From: Undaria pinnatifida
Taxonomy: Eukaryota; Sar; Phaeophyceae; Laminariales; Alariaceae
Direction: 5' to 3'
Length of the DNA: 64,000 bases
NCBI GenBank assembly: GCA_012845835.1
Contig: JABAKD010000028.1
Span: 12,462,717 to 12,526,716 of the forward strand
Positions 33,065 through 43,850 of this stretch are shown piece by piece (the first letter of the stretch is position 1; each line of letters starts with the position of its first letter). Under the pieces are notes generated by a model. The model saw nothing but the letters and a program-made list of their open reading frames with translations. It had not been told where the DNA came from and did no database searches. Both the position numbers and the translations under genes were made by a program.

Positions 33065-33320
33065 CTCACGACGAAAGTTTGGCGTGACTGATGCCTCTTG
33101 ATCGAGAGAGCGTGTCGAAAAGGAACAGTTGTACGCATAACAAGTTGCGGCGTGACTGTTGCCGCTTACACGTGAGGGCGTGTCAAAAATGAGCGTTTCC
33201 TAACCCTAACCCATACAAAATACCGGTCGGGGTGCTCCGTAACTGTTTTTACCCAAGACAAGATTCGGTGTGACCGGTGCCGCTTGAGCGAGAGAGCGTC
33301 TCGAGAAGGAACGAGCGTTC
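33065..33320. repeat. Three degenerate copies of a short segment
   Basis: GGCGTGACTGATGCCTCTTG, GGCGTGACTGTTGCCGCTTA and GGTGTGACCGGTGCCGCTTG are each followed by CG(A/T)GAGAGCGTGTCGA-like words and an AAGGAAC or AATGAGC sequence. A CCTAACCCTAACCC block lies between copies 2 and 3 (33.20 kb). Confidence 0.65.
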
Positions 33321-33329
33321 ATACGGGCA

Positions 33330-35300
33330 TTTGGAGGATGGGTTTGTGGTCTTTTGGGGTGTTAGGGTCGTGGATAGACCTTTTGAGCGCCTATGCTGTT
33401 GACACGCGTGTTGGTTGATGAAACAAGAAATAGATTCAAGTCAAGTTCGCTGCAGAGGTACTGTATTTCCACGCTTGTTCTGTTGCCCGGGGGCATGGCC
33501 TTTAGGTTTCCGTTTTGTGGGAGGCATTTTTTTGTGGGAGTACACTATATCGGCTTGTCTCGCCTTTTCACGGAGCCAGGCTCTCCAGTAAGCATCGAAT
33601 TTTTTGGTAGGAACAAGCGGTTATTTGTTTTGCTGCAAGCGAGCGATCGGAGCGTTGCTTAGCTACCGCCCTCCAGTACGTATCGAGCTACTTCTATTGG
33701 CAAACGGTCGATTTTCGCCACAAGTAACTCCTTGTTGTGTTGCTCTGGTATCGACGTTTCTTGACGAAGACAGTGTGAAGAATTCGGACCGATTCGCGAA
33801 CGGTTCGCAGAACAGTTCGCGTGGTTTCCTGAAGCTTTCACCCGAACCGTTCTCGACCTTTTTTTTTGCTCTCGCGCAACCATCCACGCGTTTTTTTGTA
33901 GTCTGGAGGGTGGAGGGTACCATAAACGTCATCGACCTTCGTTCGCTGCTCTGTCCTTTTGCGTTATTTCCCATTTCTTTTTCTGTGTAGCTGAGATTTT
34001 TGCCGAAGATTTGAGGTCTTATCTCGCACACGCGCGCCCTATGGTACCGTTCCATCGTTCTCGTTCGAATGTGAACCTATCGCGGCGTAGTGTCTGTTAT
34101 CGGTGCCTGACGTGCGCGATCATGACGTGGTAGCTCTAGAGCTGTCTTTTGCTGTTTGTGTTTTTGGGTCAGGAGCCACCTTAGGGAGCGGGGCGTGGGC
34201 TTGTTGTACTCGAGGGAGGCCTGCAGGCGGTGGGTGGCTCATTCCTATTTTTGTTGCGTTGGTTAAGTTGGCGGAGTCGATGGAGTCTTAACTTAAGCTG
34301 GTCCGAATCTCTTCTTGAAGATATTTTTCGACATTTTTTTTTCTATTTTGCGTAGTGCGAGGAGATTGCGCTATTTCTTGATACTGCGTTTTTTTGTTTT
34401 TTTGTTGGTGGTTTTTTCTTTTGAGGAAGAGATGAAGAGGAAATGCACTTCCTCGGATGTGGTCGTTCCGATACTTTTGCAGGATAGCAGACTCGTTGGC
34501 AGGCTTGTCTGCGGCTGGCTGGGTCTCAGCAAAGTGAATGCATCGGAAGTGTGACAGCACTAACTGCTATCGCGCTGTGGTGCGATCAATCCCAGAATTA
34601 GCCTGCTCGGCAGCAACCGCGCTTCCCTATATGGCGTCCCTCTAAAACAAGGAGCCCGGTTTTATGGTATTTTTGTATGTACAGTAAGTGTTGATGTTTT
34701 TGATGGCGTTGATGGTTTCGCGCTTGGCTTAAGTTTGACAAAAAAAAAAAAGTGTCGAGCTAGTTACGACGCGGATGATTTATGTGCCAGGCAGGGGTGG
34801 TAGCTGGGTTATATGCGAGTGTTTCGTTACGTCAATTAGTTGACCCGAATGAAGAAGACGCCTTTCATGTTGGCGTACGCGATTGTGCCGACCGTACCTG
34901 GATGTTTTGTTTTGCTGCAGCACGTTCAGCATCCGCAAAGACGCGTCCGTCCTTACGGCGTGGCGTGCTTGTTTTTTATGGGGTTTAGGGGAATAGCAAA
35001 AGTATGTGACGCCTGCTTCAACCGATAGAGTAGTACCCGAATTTAAACATTTTGCGCGATGTACAAAACAAAAAGAGCTGTGCTTACGTACGTACGTGCG
35101 CATTGCAGCCGTACATTTGTTATGCGGGATGCCCCTGAACACGCTGGGCTGTGTGTGGCAATTTAGGCTTGGTTTGTACGTTGTATCTTATTCTGTATGC
35201 TTGATTTCGCCTCTGCTCTCAAATGGGGTAAGGCCAAGAGGTGGTCGAAATTATGAAAGTATTTCACCGCCATGAATTTTGCATGGGATCCACAAACGGT
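33330..35300. other. Stretch without a supportable gene
   Basis: Frames up to 130 codons on both strands, none with a recognisable domain. T-rich segments lie at 34.32-34.43 kb and an A run at 34740-34751. I see no repeat family here. Confidence 0.4.
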
Positions 35301-35309
35301 CGGTGTATG

Positions 35310-35371
35310 GGCGCGCGCGGGGGGGCGCGGGGGGGCGCGGGGGGGGCGCGGGGGGGGGGGGGGGGGGGGGG
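35310..35371. repeat. G-rich simple sequence, G-quadruplex candidate
   Basis: GCGCGCGCGGGGGGGCGCGG, repeated, ending in an uninterrupted run of more than 20 G. It easily satisfies a four-G-run quadruplex pattern. Run length is probably unreliable in any assembly. Confidence 0.85.
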
Positions 35372-36026
35372 CACGAGATACGTATCTTTCTGTCGAATCA
35401 CTTGACCTACAGGAAATCGCGGGCAGGTGATACCCCTCTGCTGCGGTGTGTATCTACACCATTATAGTATGGATGCGTACGTTATCGTTGTCGCGTGTTC
35501 GGCGCGTCTTCGCTGCAGGTGTATTGGCAACCGTTCTCGGCGACGGAAAAAAATGGGGAGCTGCATGGTGCAGGGGAAGTTTGTTTTCACGGTTGGACAA
35601 ATGCGTTCAACTTTCCTTTATTAGGTCCCGTTTCTCCTACGATGGTTTCGAGGCGGTGCGGTGAGGATTCGCTAATGCCACCTCAGCAGGTGTATCGTTT
35701 CTTGTGCGAAATTTACTTGATTTGCCTATGGTACGCGGGGCCAGGGAGAGAGTGAGACGTTACGAGTGCAATCCAGCCTGAGAGGGCAGTAGTATCTGTT
35801 GGTTGGACCATTGTGCCATGGTGTGAGAGCTCAGCGTTCGACGGGGTGTGGGGTAGAGCGGGACGGGTTTGGTTGGTGTTTGGTAGGTATACGATGAGAT
35901 TAGGGTTGGCCCCGCTTCGTTCCGAGAGGGCCCAAGGTGCGAGTACGAGTAGCAGGCGTTGCGGTAGGTCGGACGAGGGTCGATTTAGGGGTGTTGAGGA
36001 AGATCCCGAGCAAACAAGGGGATGGG

Positions 36027-36290
36027 CGATACGAAACGAAACGGAGCGGCGCGATACGAAACAAAGCGAAACGAAACGAAACGACACTTGCGGGAAGCGA
36101 TTTGATTGATCTGTGCCTCAAGGTCGTGAACGACGAAAACCCACGGCAGTTGGGTGGGTGTTCAGTATAAAAACCCACAGCAGTGACGTGGAGTTGCGGT
36201 ATAACTCAGCAGTTACGCGGGGTTGCAAACTCAGCAGTTTCACGGGGTTGCGGTATAACTCACAGCAGTTACGCGGTGTTTGGTTATACC
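36027..36290. repeat. (GAAAC)n-like tract and 27-30 bp repeats
   Basis: 36027-36090 has repeated CGAAACGAAACG words. 36165-36285 has CAGCAGTGACGTGGAGTTGC, GGTATAACTCAGCAGTTACG, CGGGGTTGCAAACTCAGCAG, TTTCACGGGGTTGCGGTATA. These are imperfect units of about 28 bp containing CAGCAGTTACGCGG. Confidence 0.65.
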
Positions 36291-37968
36291 TGGCAGTAGA
36301 TGGTTCAGCACGAGGTTTACTGTTAATTGAGGGTTGTCTCAATCTATGGTTTCAATTCGTGCCGTACATATACAGCGACAATTACATGCAGTCGTATCGC
36401 TCTTTGCAGTTTTTTTTCGAGAGATTTAGAGATAGTTGCTCTAAGGTACAAGAGCTTTGATTAGATTTTTCTAGTTTTCGCTCGCTTTTCTTCTCTCGAA
36501 GTTTTCTTGTTGCGTAGTCAGCGGGCTTGTTGGCCAGGTGTCGCAGATGACGGGCGGGCCCTTCTACTGTAGTTCTGCAAGTAGTTTGCTCTAAAATTAT
36601 TGCAGAGGTTACAGTATTTGGTTTTTTGGTGAGATGAGATCGTACCTACTTAATGATATCACTATTAGTATTGATGATTCCTGATATATTACTGCTTGAT
36701 GTAGTAGCTGTTGCAATTGCTTTGTTGGAGTCTTGTCTCGTGGCTTGCATTCCTCTAGTACTGTTACAGCGCTACAGTTTGAGGTATGGAGTATTACTAT
36801 TAATAAGAGAGGCTTTGAGTTACAGGTACGAGTAGCGGAGAAGAATGCGTTGCATAGGGGGCGTGGGCACGGTTAGGTATCGACGAGACCGCGAAACGAC
36901 GCGATTTTTTTTTTTTTTTGTCTTTGAACGATGAGAGGCTTCGACGATCTGGTCGAGCGTCCTTCCTAACTATATCTACTCTACAATTACCTGCCCACGA
37001 CAAACGGTAGTGAAAAGAGTGCAAGGGAAATGCACTATGCACACGTGCCAGGCCTATGTTTTGACACGTGGCCATGAGACGCGGCGCGGTGATGCGTGTA
37101 GAGTGGAACCCGTTACGCTTGAAGCGTGCAGGCGGTTTCAGCGAGTTATTCGCGCTAGGCGAATGTTCCGTGGCGGCCCCCTCTTCCTGCTTACAGTAGG
37201 TGCAACGAAATACCAGGCATTGCATAATATTAATGCTAAAATTATATCAGTAAGAGGAGAAAATAACAGGTACCAGAGGGTACTTTTTTTTGCAATCCAC
37301 GACGACTGCTGCAGCTGCAGCAGAGGTGGTTTTGGTATGCACCGTCCGTAGCACAGACCCGGCGATCATTTGCGTCGCTTTGGACGAAAGCTTCAAATGA
37401 CCCTTTCCTGTAGAGGGGCCGAACTGCGAAAAGTGCATACCATCCAGGCCAGTACTAATATTCCACGAGCAAATACACCAAAATAAGTGCGATGGTTCAT
37501 TCATTTGCCCGCGTCCACTTCTAGTTAGTTCACTCGTAGGGAAACCCCCTCGAACTTCAATTGACGGGTTTCGATTATGTGGGTCCTGGCCACCCTGGGG
37601 AGCAAATGTTCACTCCGGTGGCCGTCTTTCGTACCTTACTGACCCTCACGAAGTTTCAGCTGCTTTTGGCGCTCTGTCTAGTTGTCTTTTAGCCGGCAGC
37701 GCGTGATCCTTCTCGGATTCAAGATGTTTCCATCATAATACGTACTATATGATACAGTAGTTCCATCCCACTCGAACTCTCCACTCGCGCTCCGCAATCA
37801 TCACGAATCGACCGGGTTTTATGGTCCACGTGACACTGCAACCAACGCCATATTATAGCAGCCTTTGCTGCAAATCGACCAAGGTTCGACTACCCCGCCC
37901 CGGGTGCGGGATACCAACCGCAACCTTCCGTTCCTTCAGCGTCCCAAAAAGTGGAAGCAGCGCAAACT

Positions 37969-38491
37969 GTGCCGACTCGCGCGACCGCGGGCCCGGTGGT
38001 ATCAGCTCCGAGGATTTCCCCTCGTAGGCTCGGAGTTCGTTTGTCCACAATGCAATAGTCCGTTCGTTATCACACGGGGAAGCGCCATGCCATCGGCCGT
38101 GGACCTTCCCGTTTGAATCTCGAGACTTAACTCGTGTTACAATAGAGGTAGCACTTTTTGGCTATTTTGTTTTCTGAATAACGGAGCTCCTTAACTCCAA
38201 ATCGTTGGAAATACGCCATTTTTTTTTGCATGATTCTCATTGTGTACCTAAGCCATGGGAGTTTTCATTCGGCAGCAGTTTTTTTTTTCTCCGAACCAGT
38301 TTTTGGGAGAGGTCTTAAGCTCCCAAATTAAGGAACCTCAGAAAGAAAGTGGTGCACCTCTACCTACCGTAGACCGCGTCATCTCATGAGCTCACAAGAA
38401 ACGCCATTAGTGGCAATGGAACCCCATGACAAAGTGTATCCAACCATTCCATGTACGGTAAAGTGCCCAATGATACGACAACAGCGGTACA
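37969..38491 (-). repeat. 3' LTR of the chromovirus, with about 255-bp insertion
   Basis: Matches the other LTR over CCGACTCGCGCGA, GGTGGTATCAGCTCCGAGGA, CCTCGTAGGCTCGGAGT, GTTTGTCCACAAT, CTTCCCGTTTGAAT, AGCTCACAAGAAACGCCA and GATACGACAACAGCGGTACA. Between about 38126 and 38380 it has extra DNA absent from the 5' LTR. In element orientation it starts TGTACCGCTG and ends CGGCACA, the expected TG...CA. Next to it in the interior, GGAGGGTGC could be a weak polypurine tract. Confidence 0.8.
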
Positions 38492-38988
38492 GCACCCTCC
38501 AGAAGCCCATCTCGAGCTGCTAACCACGAGTTGGCTCAGACTGAGTAGCTTTGATAAGCATAGTTGTCCGTACTTTGGGCAATGGTCAAGTCCAACACAT
38601 CCCGGTCATTTTCACCACTACCTAAGATTTACCACGTTTACTGGCCGTGAACAACGTTTGTTCAGCAGCCGCGTCATCACCAATGCATCTTCAAGCAAAC
38701 CACGCAACAAGCGTCACACCTCAATTTGCGCATGCTCCTTGCCGACACCCAGACCACATAAGGCATGTATATTCCAGTACAGTAGTCACCCGTAAAACGG
38801 AAGCGTCAACCCCGGACATGCTCTGTCCACACACAGCCTCGACGATGAACCGCCAGCTGTGGCTGCGTCAGGTATTATCAGCACCCTGCACAGAAACTCC
38901 AAGTCAGAAAAAACTAGAAATTCAAAATTCAGGCAAAACCGAACATCAGGAACTCAGAATCCGGGACCCCTCCCAAACCACAATGTGA

Positions 38989-39201
38989 TCACAACCGTAG
39001 TCTATACCGCTGTACGAGCGCCCGCTTGTGCTCCGCCTTCAGCCGCAGCGGCTGGAGCTCTTTTCGTAGCACAGCCGGCGCGCCATCAAACACGCGCGAC
39101 ACCGGCTCCCTGGTGCTCTCCGCATCTTCCGGCCCTTTCCAGGCCACCTTGACGACAAACTCGTCGTCACCACCGAGCGGCAGTCGCAGCAAGACTACCA
39201 T
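38989..39201 (-). pseudogene. Chromodomain end of chromovirus pol
   Basis: The frame reads EFVVKVAWKGPEDAESTREP then VSRVFDGAPAVLRKELQPL. The pattern V-K-W-x-G ... ST-x-EP ... L is the chromodomain C-terminal half, seen at the end of integrase in chromoviruses, where it steers integration to marked chromatin. Here Ala-Trp follows VKV and Arg stands where Trp is usual in STWEP. The aromatic cage is incomplete and the integrase that should precede it is missing. Confidence 0.7.
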
Positions 39202-39204
39202 GTT

Positions 39205-39429
39205 TCACTGTAACTGATTACGCGCTGGTGGGGACTTCGCCCGCACCACCCTTGCACCTAACTGAAGCCGCTCCGTCATAGGCTCCACGCGTGCAAGTGG
39301 GTCGCCCAAAAACGCCCGACCGAAAACGTCAAGGTGCGTGCGAAAAACGATATCGTGCAGCATCTTGGCACATTCCGGCGGGAAGTCGTGGTCAACAGAG
39401 TTATCGACCGCCGTCTCCAACACGCCCAC
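39205..39429 (-). pseudogene. Pre-RT linker of chromovirus pol, truncated
   Basis: The frame contains FPPECAKMLHDIVFRTHLDV, FGRAFLGDPLARVEPMTERL and QLGARVVRAKSPPA. This is the stretch that in gypsy polyproteins lies between protease and reverse transcriptase (a D-x-F ... V-P-M ... G-A-x-P-V-R-A-K-P pattern). It ends abruptly at 39205, four bases from the chromodomain frame. No FxDD, YVDD or other RT motif follows. The junction therefore marks a deletion of about 3 kb relative to a complete element. Confidence 0.7.
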
Positions 39430-39586
39430 CTCGATCCCGCATCTCCACCTCGGAGTCCTGGAATATCATGGGTCGTTGAGACGACAGCATTAGTGTGACG
39501 TTATTGTCCACGTCACCTGGCGCATCGCCGCCCGGCCCGAACGTCGTGACAGCCATCGCCGCCCGCAGCACAGCACCAGTTTTGGG

Positions 39587-40660
39587 CTAGCCCAAAGCAC
39601 GAGCTGTAAGCTCCACCCCAGGGCCATCTTGACGCCCGCATGCATTCAGTACAGATGCCCTGAGCTGCACCATGACGTCGACGCCGAGTTTCTCTCTCAG
39701 CGTCTTCTGCCCGACGATAACCACATCACCTACCCTAGGGAGCACGATAAACGGCATGGCAAACCGGACTGGTCGCCATGGCGTTTCGATCGTCAAGTGG
39801 CGCGGACACGATTGCATCTCAATCTCAATATCACACTCCTAGCCCAACGACGTCACCACACGCGCATGCCCAACAAACGTCTGCGTTGACGCCGTTTAGG
39901 TCAACCCCGGCTGTTCCTGCAGGGCCTCTACCAGCTGCTCCGACATTGTTGAAATGCCTGAGCCAGAATCCATAAGCACCTTGACCTCAGCAGCCGCAGA
40001 AGCACCGGAAACCGCAAGACTCCCCGCGACATGCTGCGTCAGGGGCTTCAAGTGGGGTTCGGTCGCTGCCGTACCCACGCTCGTGTCACCACCTCCACCA
40101 GGTCGTAAAACCGAGACACGCGCGTATGAAATGGTGCTGGAAGCACCACAAGACTGCTGCGACGCGGGTGCCGGCAGCTGCACCGAAACGGCGTGAAGTA
40201 CTGGCGCTGCATTATGTGGCCCAGCACTCCGGGAAACCTGGTGCTGCACCGTCTCGGTGAGCCCGTTATCCACTGGCACCATCTTCTTCCGCGGCACGCC
40301 AATATACACGTAATCGTCGTCATGCGGTGTAGACGCTTCAGGCGCAGCAGGTTCGGTCTCCTCCTTGTGACCTGGCTTGCCACACATAAAATACTCGTTG
40401 TTGTCGTACCAGCGGCTCTGCTCTGATGTCACACCAGCAACATTGGCACTCTCACGTGAGTCGTGCTCGTCAGCAGCACTTCCCTGCGGCTTGGTACCCG
40501 CAGCAGCCACCGACCTAGCGTCATGCCGTTTTCCCGTTTGCCGACGTTCAGTATCGTTGGCCTCAACTACAGCTTGGTCCCGTTGCTGCTTGGTAATCAT
40601 GCTGAACAGTGCGTCAGGATCATGCGTTACGAGATAACATCGCATTTTCCCTTCCACCAT
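39587..40660 (-). pseudogene. gag C-terminus, zinc-knuckle relic and retropepsin
   Basis: From 40660 the frame runs KMRCYLVTHDPDALFSMITK (end of capsid), a charged linker, and a zinc-knuckle relic YFMCGKPGHKEETE in which the first and last Cys of the CCHC pattern are replaced. Then comes a protease start VKVLMDSGSGISTMSEQL with the catalytic DSG triad. The reading then shifts near 39.9 kb; HLTIETPWRPVRFAMPFIVL, then PRVGDVVIVGQKTLREKL, at 39817-39587 continues the same domain. Protease would cleave the polyprotein; the loss of zinc ligands and the frame break say it is dead. Confidence 0.75.
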
Positions 40661-40866
40661 GCGGCGGAACTCGAGCGGCTCGCAGCCTCCGACCTAGCGT
40701 CATGCCGTTTTCCCGTTTGCCGACGTTCAGTATCGTTGGCCTCAACTTCAGCTTGGTCCCGTTCGTTGCTGCTTGGCAATTATGCTGAACAGTGCGTCAG
40801 GATCATGCGTTACGAGATAACATCGCACCTTCTTCCACCTTGCAGCGGAACTCGAGTGGCTCGATT
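40511..40866. repeat. 179-bp tandem duplication inside the chromovirus
   Basis: CGACCTAGCGTCATGCCGTT at 40511 recurs at 40690, followed by the same TTCCCGTTTGCCGACGTTCA, GTATCGTTGGCCTCAACT, GTGCGTCAGGATCATGCGTT and ACGAGATAACATCGCA. Differences include a 4-base GTTC indel that shifts frame. It duplicates the gag C-terminal codons and further proves that gag is non-functional. Confidence 0.9.
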
Positions 40867-41515
40867 CCCGCCGCTTTTACCTCAACCAGCACCTTTCCAT
40901 GCTTTAGCGTGTACTGCTGACCGTCGGGTTTCACCACCTCTGTGAGACCGCCGTCAGCAAGGTGTTTTCGCAAGGCACGTTTTCGCATGAACACCCTGCT
41001 GTCCACCGGCACGCTCGCATCCATCTTCCGCACACGGAATATCTGGCGGTAAAACTTCTCATCACTCGTCTGCTGCTTATCGACCACAGCAAACAAACGT
41101 TTTGAGCCCTTGCATTAGCTCCAACTCGGAGAGGTCGACCCAAGGCTTGCAATCATAGAATTCATCAGCCACCATCATTTGGATCGCCGAATCTACTAGG
41201 TCTCGCCTCCTCGCGAGCACTCGGTCTCCTCCATCTTGGTTTGTGATATGCGTCTGCTGCTCGTACTCTTGGTTTGTGATACGCAGCTGCTGCTCGTAGT
41301 CCGAGTGAGTACGCAACAAGAAATTTACACACATCTTCGAAGGTAACAGCATCACCCCCCAACCTAGGTGACCTTTCTCCTTCTATCGTCACCTTGACTT
41401 CTGGCTTCAGTCCGCCACCGGCACGGCCTCCACCTCTCGGGTTGCCCCAACTTGCAGAATGGACTCCGCCAGCACCCTGCGCTCGCGCTCCTTGTGCTGC
41501 TATAGGGTCTTCCAT
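40803..41515 (-). pseudogene. gag N-terminal part, frameshifted
   Basis: A likely gag ATG at 41515 (MEDPIAAQGARAQGAG) lies about 115 bases inside the LTR edge. The frame reaches VTFEDVCKFLVAY, then continues in another frame as DYEQQLRITNQEYEQQ, RVLARRRDLVDSAIQMMVAD and CKPWVDLSELELMQGL. A third frame from 41096 follows (RQIFRVRKMDASVPVDSR, GQQYTLKHGKVLVEVKAAG). Style and place fit a capsid protein. A 33-bp local duplication repeats the YEQQ.RITNQ words. At least two frameshifts. Confidence 0.6.
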
Positions 41516-41628
41516 TGTTTTCGGCTGGTGTCCGACACCAACACGCAAAGCACTGCTTTCAAGCCTCCGAAAGTAAAATTGGTCACGTTTTGGGCAGTAA
41601 GAACAACTTACCCAATTCAATTGAATTA

Positions 41629-41896
41629 TACCGACTCGCGCGAACGCGAGCTCGGTGGTATCAGCTCCGAGGACCCCCCCTCGTAGGCTCGGAGTGCGTT
41701 TGTCCACAATACAATAGTTCGTTCGTTATCACACGGGCAAGTGCAATGCTATCGACCATGGATCTTCCCGTTTGAATATCAAGATCTCAAGAGCTCACAA
41801 GAAACGCCAATAGTGACAATGGAACTCCCTGACAAAATGTATCCAAGCATTCTATGTGTACGGTAAAATGCCCAATGATACGACAACAGCGGTACA
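41629..41896 (-). repeat. 5' LTR of the chromovirus
   Basis: A 268-bp counterpart of the left LTR without its insertion, roughly 85-90 percent identical by eye, so the insertion event is old. In element orientation it begins TGTACCGCTGTTGTCGTATC. The plus strand of both LTRs contains GGTGGTATCAGCTCCGAGGA; TGGTATCAG resembles an initiator-Met primer site, but it lies inside both LTRs and in the wrong orientation, so I do not call it one. Confidence 0.8.
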
Positions 41897-42369
41897 AAAC
41901 GCACTGCCAGGTATATTATGCAAAACAATAACATCTCGGACAGGTAATGATCTAAATCATCGAGATCATCAGTAGATCCTGCATCTTTCGTTATGAGATG
42001 TTGTGCAGGATCTATATTCATAGACTACAGCTCCAACCCAAGAAACATAGGGTTAGATCGTGCAAATCGTACGGCTCCCACCCGGTAGCATTAGCTAGAC
42101 TATAATCTACAGATCTTCCCTGAAATATCTAGATAATTTATTGGGGATCTGTGATCGGCCCGACTTGTGAAAACAATACAAAACAGCAGACGGGCCGATC
42201 TCGGAGGTGCAACGGAAGACCATGGCAACCGAAACGCCGTAGAAAAATCCTGGAAGAGGACAGGCTGGTGTATGGTAGTGGTCTACTAGAAAGGCCTCCT
42301 TCCTTTCTTGACCCAAGTACCAGAGGGAGTCGAACGGTTCGCCTAATTAATGCACCAACTCTCTCTTCG

Positions 42370-43205
42370 AACTCAAAACAGCCAAGGTGAGAGAGCCTTG
42401 AATAAGGCCCGGGACCTCCGCCTTGCTATGGCATGGTGAACCCAGGGAGATTCGGATAATTCAGTACTGGGCCTATCGCCGGAATGCCCACTTGGAACCG
42501 GCGCCCGCACGCATCGGGATGGAGGGGTGTTGCAGCGATGGGAAGCCCACGAAGAACGGGGGATCAGTGGGAAGAAGCGCCCGCTGTTACCGGGCCGTGA
42601 CCGGGATCTCCGTTTTGTACCCCAATAGTAAATATGCACCGGGCAGGGGTGGTGCTGCAGCGATGTGCGCCACCGGGTAATACGATGACGTGAGATTACT
42701 GTCGGGGCCATTACCACGCGAACGGATCATTGTTTAGGCAGAGATCGAGCTGTCAGAAAGCCCTCTGCTTCATCAATGGAGTAAAAAGAAAGGAGTGTCT
42801 CCGACGGGGGAATCCTTCCATTGTGTGTGGAAAACCCTATTCTATGCGGAAAAGCATGCATGCCTGGTATCTATCGACAGCCACTCTCAAGAAAGAACAA
42901 CAAAGTAGCACCATCATGTGCAGCGTCAACCGATACAGTATGTCCTACCGGCCACGTGTCCACCTGTCCTGTGTCATATCCATGTCGCCACGCAAAGCAC
43001 TTGGTGCTTCCTTAATCAACGCGTCCACTGTTTCAACGTCTAGGATCGACAATTTCAGCTGTAACCTACAGCGCTGTTAGCTCGCCTGCTTAGTCACTGC
43101 CCTCAATTTCTACTAAAGCTAATGCTCTAGCTGTCTGCTCTAGCTCAAAACAGCCAAGGTGAGAGAGCATCGGAATCAAGGCCCGAGGGCTTGTCTCGCT
43201 GCAAC
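42370..43205. repeat. Direct repeats of about 55 bp, 770 bp apart
   Basis: AACTCAAAACAGCCAAGGTG then AGAGAGCCTTGAATAAGGCC at 42375, and AGCTCAAAACAGCCAAGGTG then AGAGAGCATCGGAATCAAGG at 43145. These might be ends of a small degenerate element. No protein signature between them. Confidence 0.5.
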
Positions 43206-43418
43206 AAATATGCCCACCGCCCCCCGATTGAAACTCCTACCTAGTTGTTGAACACTCTGGCCATCTTTGTTTTCGTTCTTTCGCCGGATGCTGCGTTCAT
43301 ACATGTTCGCACACACCCATCCGTTTCATTCCTTCTTGTTGTCCTATTTCTGGCATTATATCACCTTCTGCACTTATTTCGCCGAGCGCGCCTAAAACGA
43401 ACGATCGAAAAGACAAAC

Positions 43419-43850
43419 ATGGTGCGGTTAACTGAACCAGCCGGCGGGATGGAACACTATTCCACGACTCCACCCGAAAAACATCACGATTTATCACGGT
43501 ACATCATTGCTACGTGTCAAGGCATAACCCACTACGAATGCACCGCCCAGAGACACGCAAAAACTACTACGCAAACAACCCAGGAGAGAACTCTGCAAAC
43601 ACCGGAGAGATCACGATCTAGACCATCTAGACGATCCTATGAATTCTGCCGTAGTGAGATTGTGGGCGGGACCTGTATACTGCAGGTACAATCCAGGAAA
43701 ACAAGCTGGATAATGCGGAGCATACGTTCCCTGCCGGCAACACGATCTAGACAATGCAGATCGCTATATCATACAAATCAGGATTCCGTCTTCCCTGACA
43801 TACCCAGAGTATCAGATAAGGATCTGAGCTGTGCGACTTGTGAAATGTGA
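43419..43850 (+). CDS. Open frame of unknown nature, weak
   Basis: From ATG at 43419 the frame gives 143 codons (MVRLTEPAGGMEHYSTTPPE, then an Arg/Ser/Thr-rich segment). The same frame is open upstream to 43245 and includes one hydrophobic stretch (VSFLLVVLFLALYHLLHLF), but no ATG begins that part. Length is near chance, and it adjoins degenerate repeats. No family recognised. Confidence 0.15.
   Translation: MVRLTEPAGGMEHYSTTPPEKHHDLSRYIIATCQGITHYECTAQRHAKTTTQTTQERTLQTPERSRSRPSRRSYEFCRSEIVGGTCILQVQSRKTSWIMRSIRSLPATRSRQCRSLYHTNQDSVFPDIPRVSDKDLSCATCEM

Larger units (their letters stand above)
37969..41896 (-). mobile_element. Ty3/gypsy-type chromovirus, internally deleted, minus strand
   Basis: Two long terminal repeats (37969-38491 and about 41629-41896) flank, in minus-strand order, gag pieces, a zinc-knuckle relic, a retropepsin with DSG, the linker that precedes reverse transcriptase and a chromodomain. 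That order defines a chromovirus (Metaviridae). Reverse transcriptase, RNase H and integrase are absent; the linker and chromodomain frames lie four bases apart, so one deletion removed the rest. Frames are broken in several places. The flanking AAAC on both sides (37965-37968 and 41897-41900) may be a 4-bp target duplication. The element cannot move on its own. Confidence 0.85.

Noticed and set aside
33604-33990. 128-codon plus frame and overlapping 130-codon minus frame
   Set aside because: Two opposite open frames of equal length over the same DNA, neither with a domain or splice sites.
41645-41665. Initiator-Met primer-binding site (TGGTATCAG...)
   Set aside because: Lies inside both LTR copies and points against the direction of gag and pol, so it cannot serve this element.
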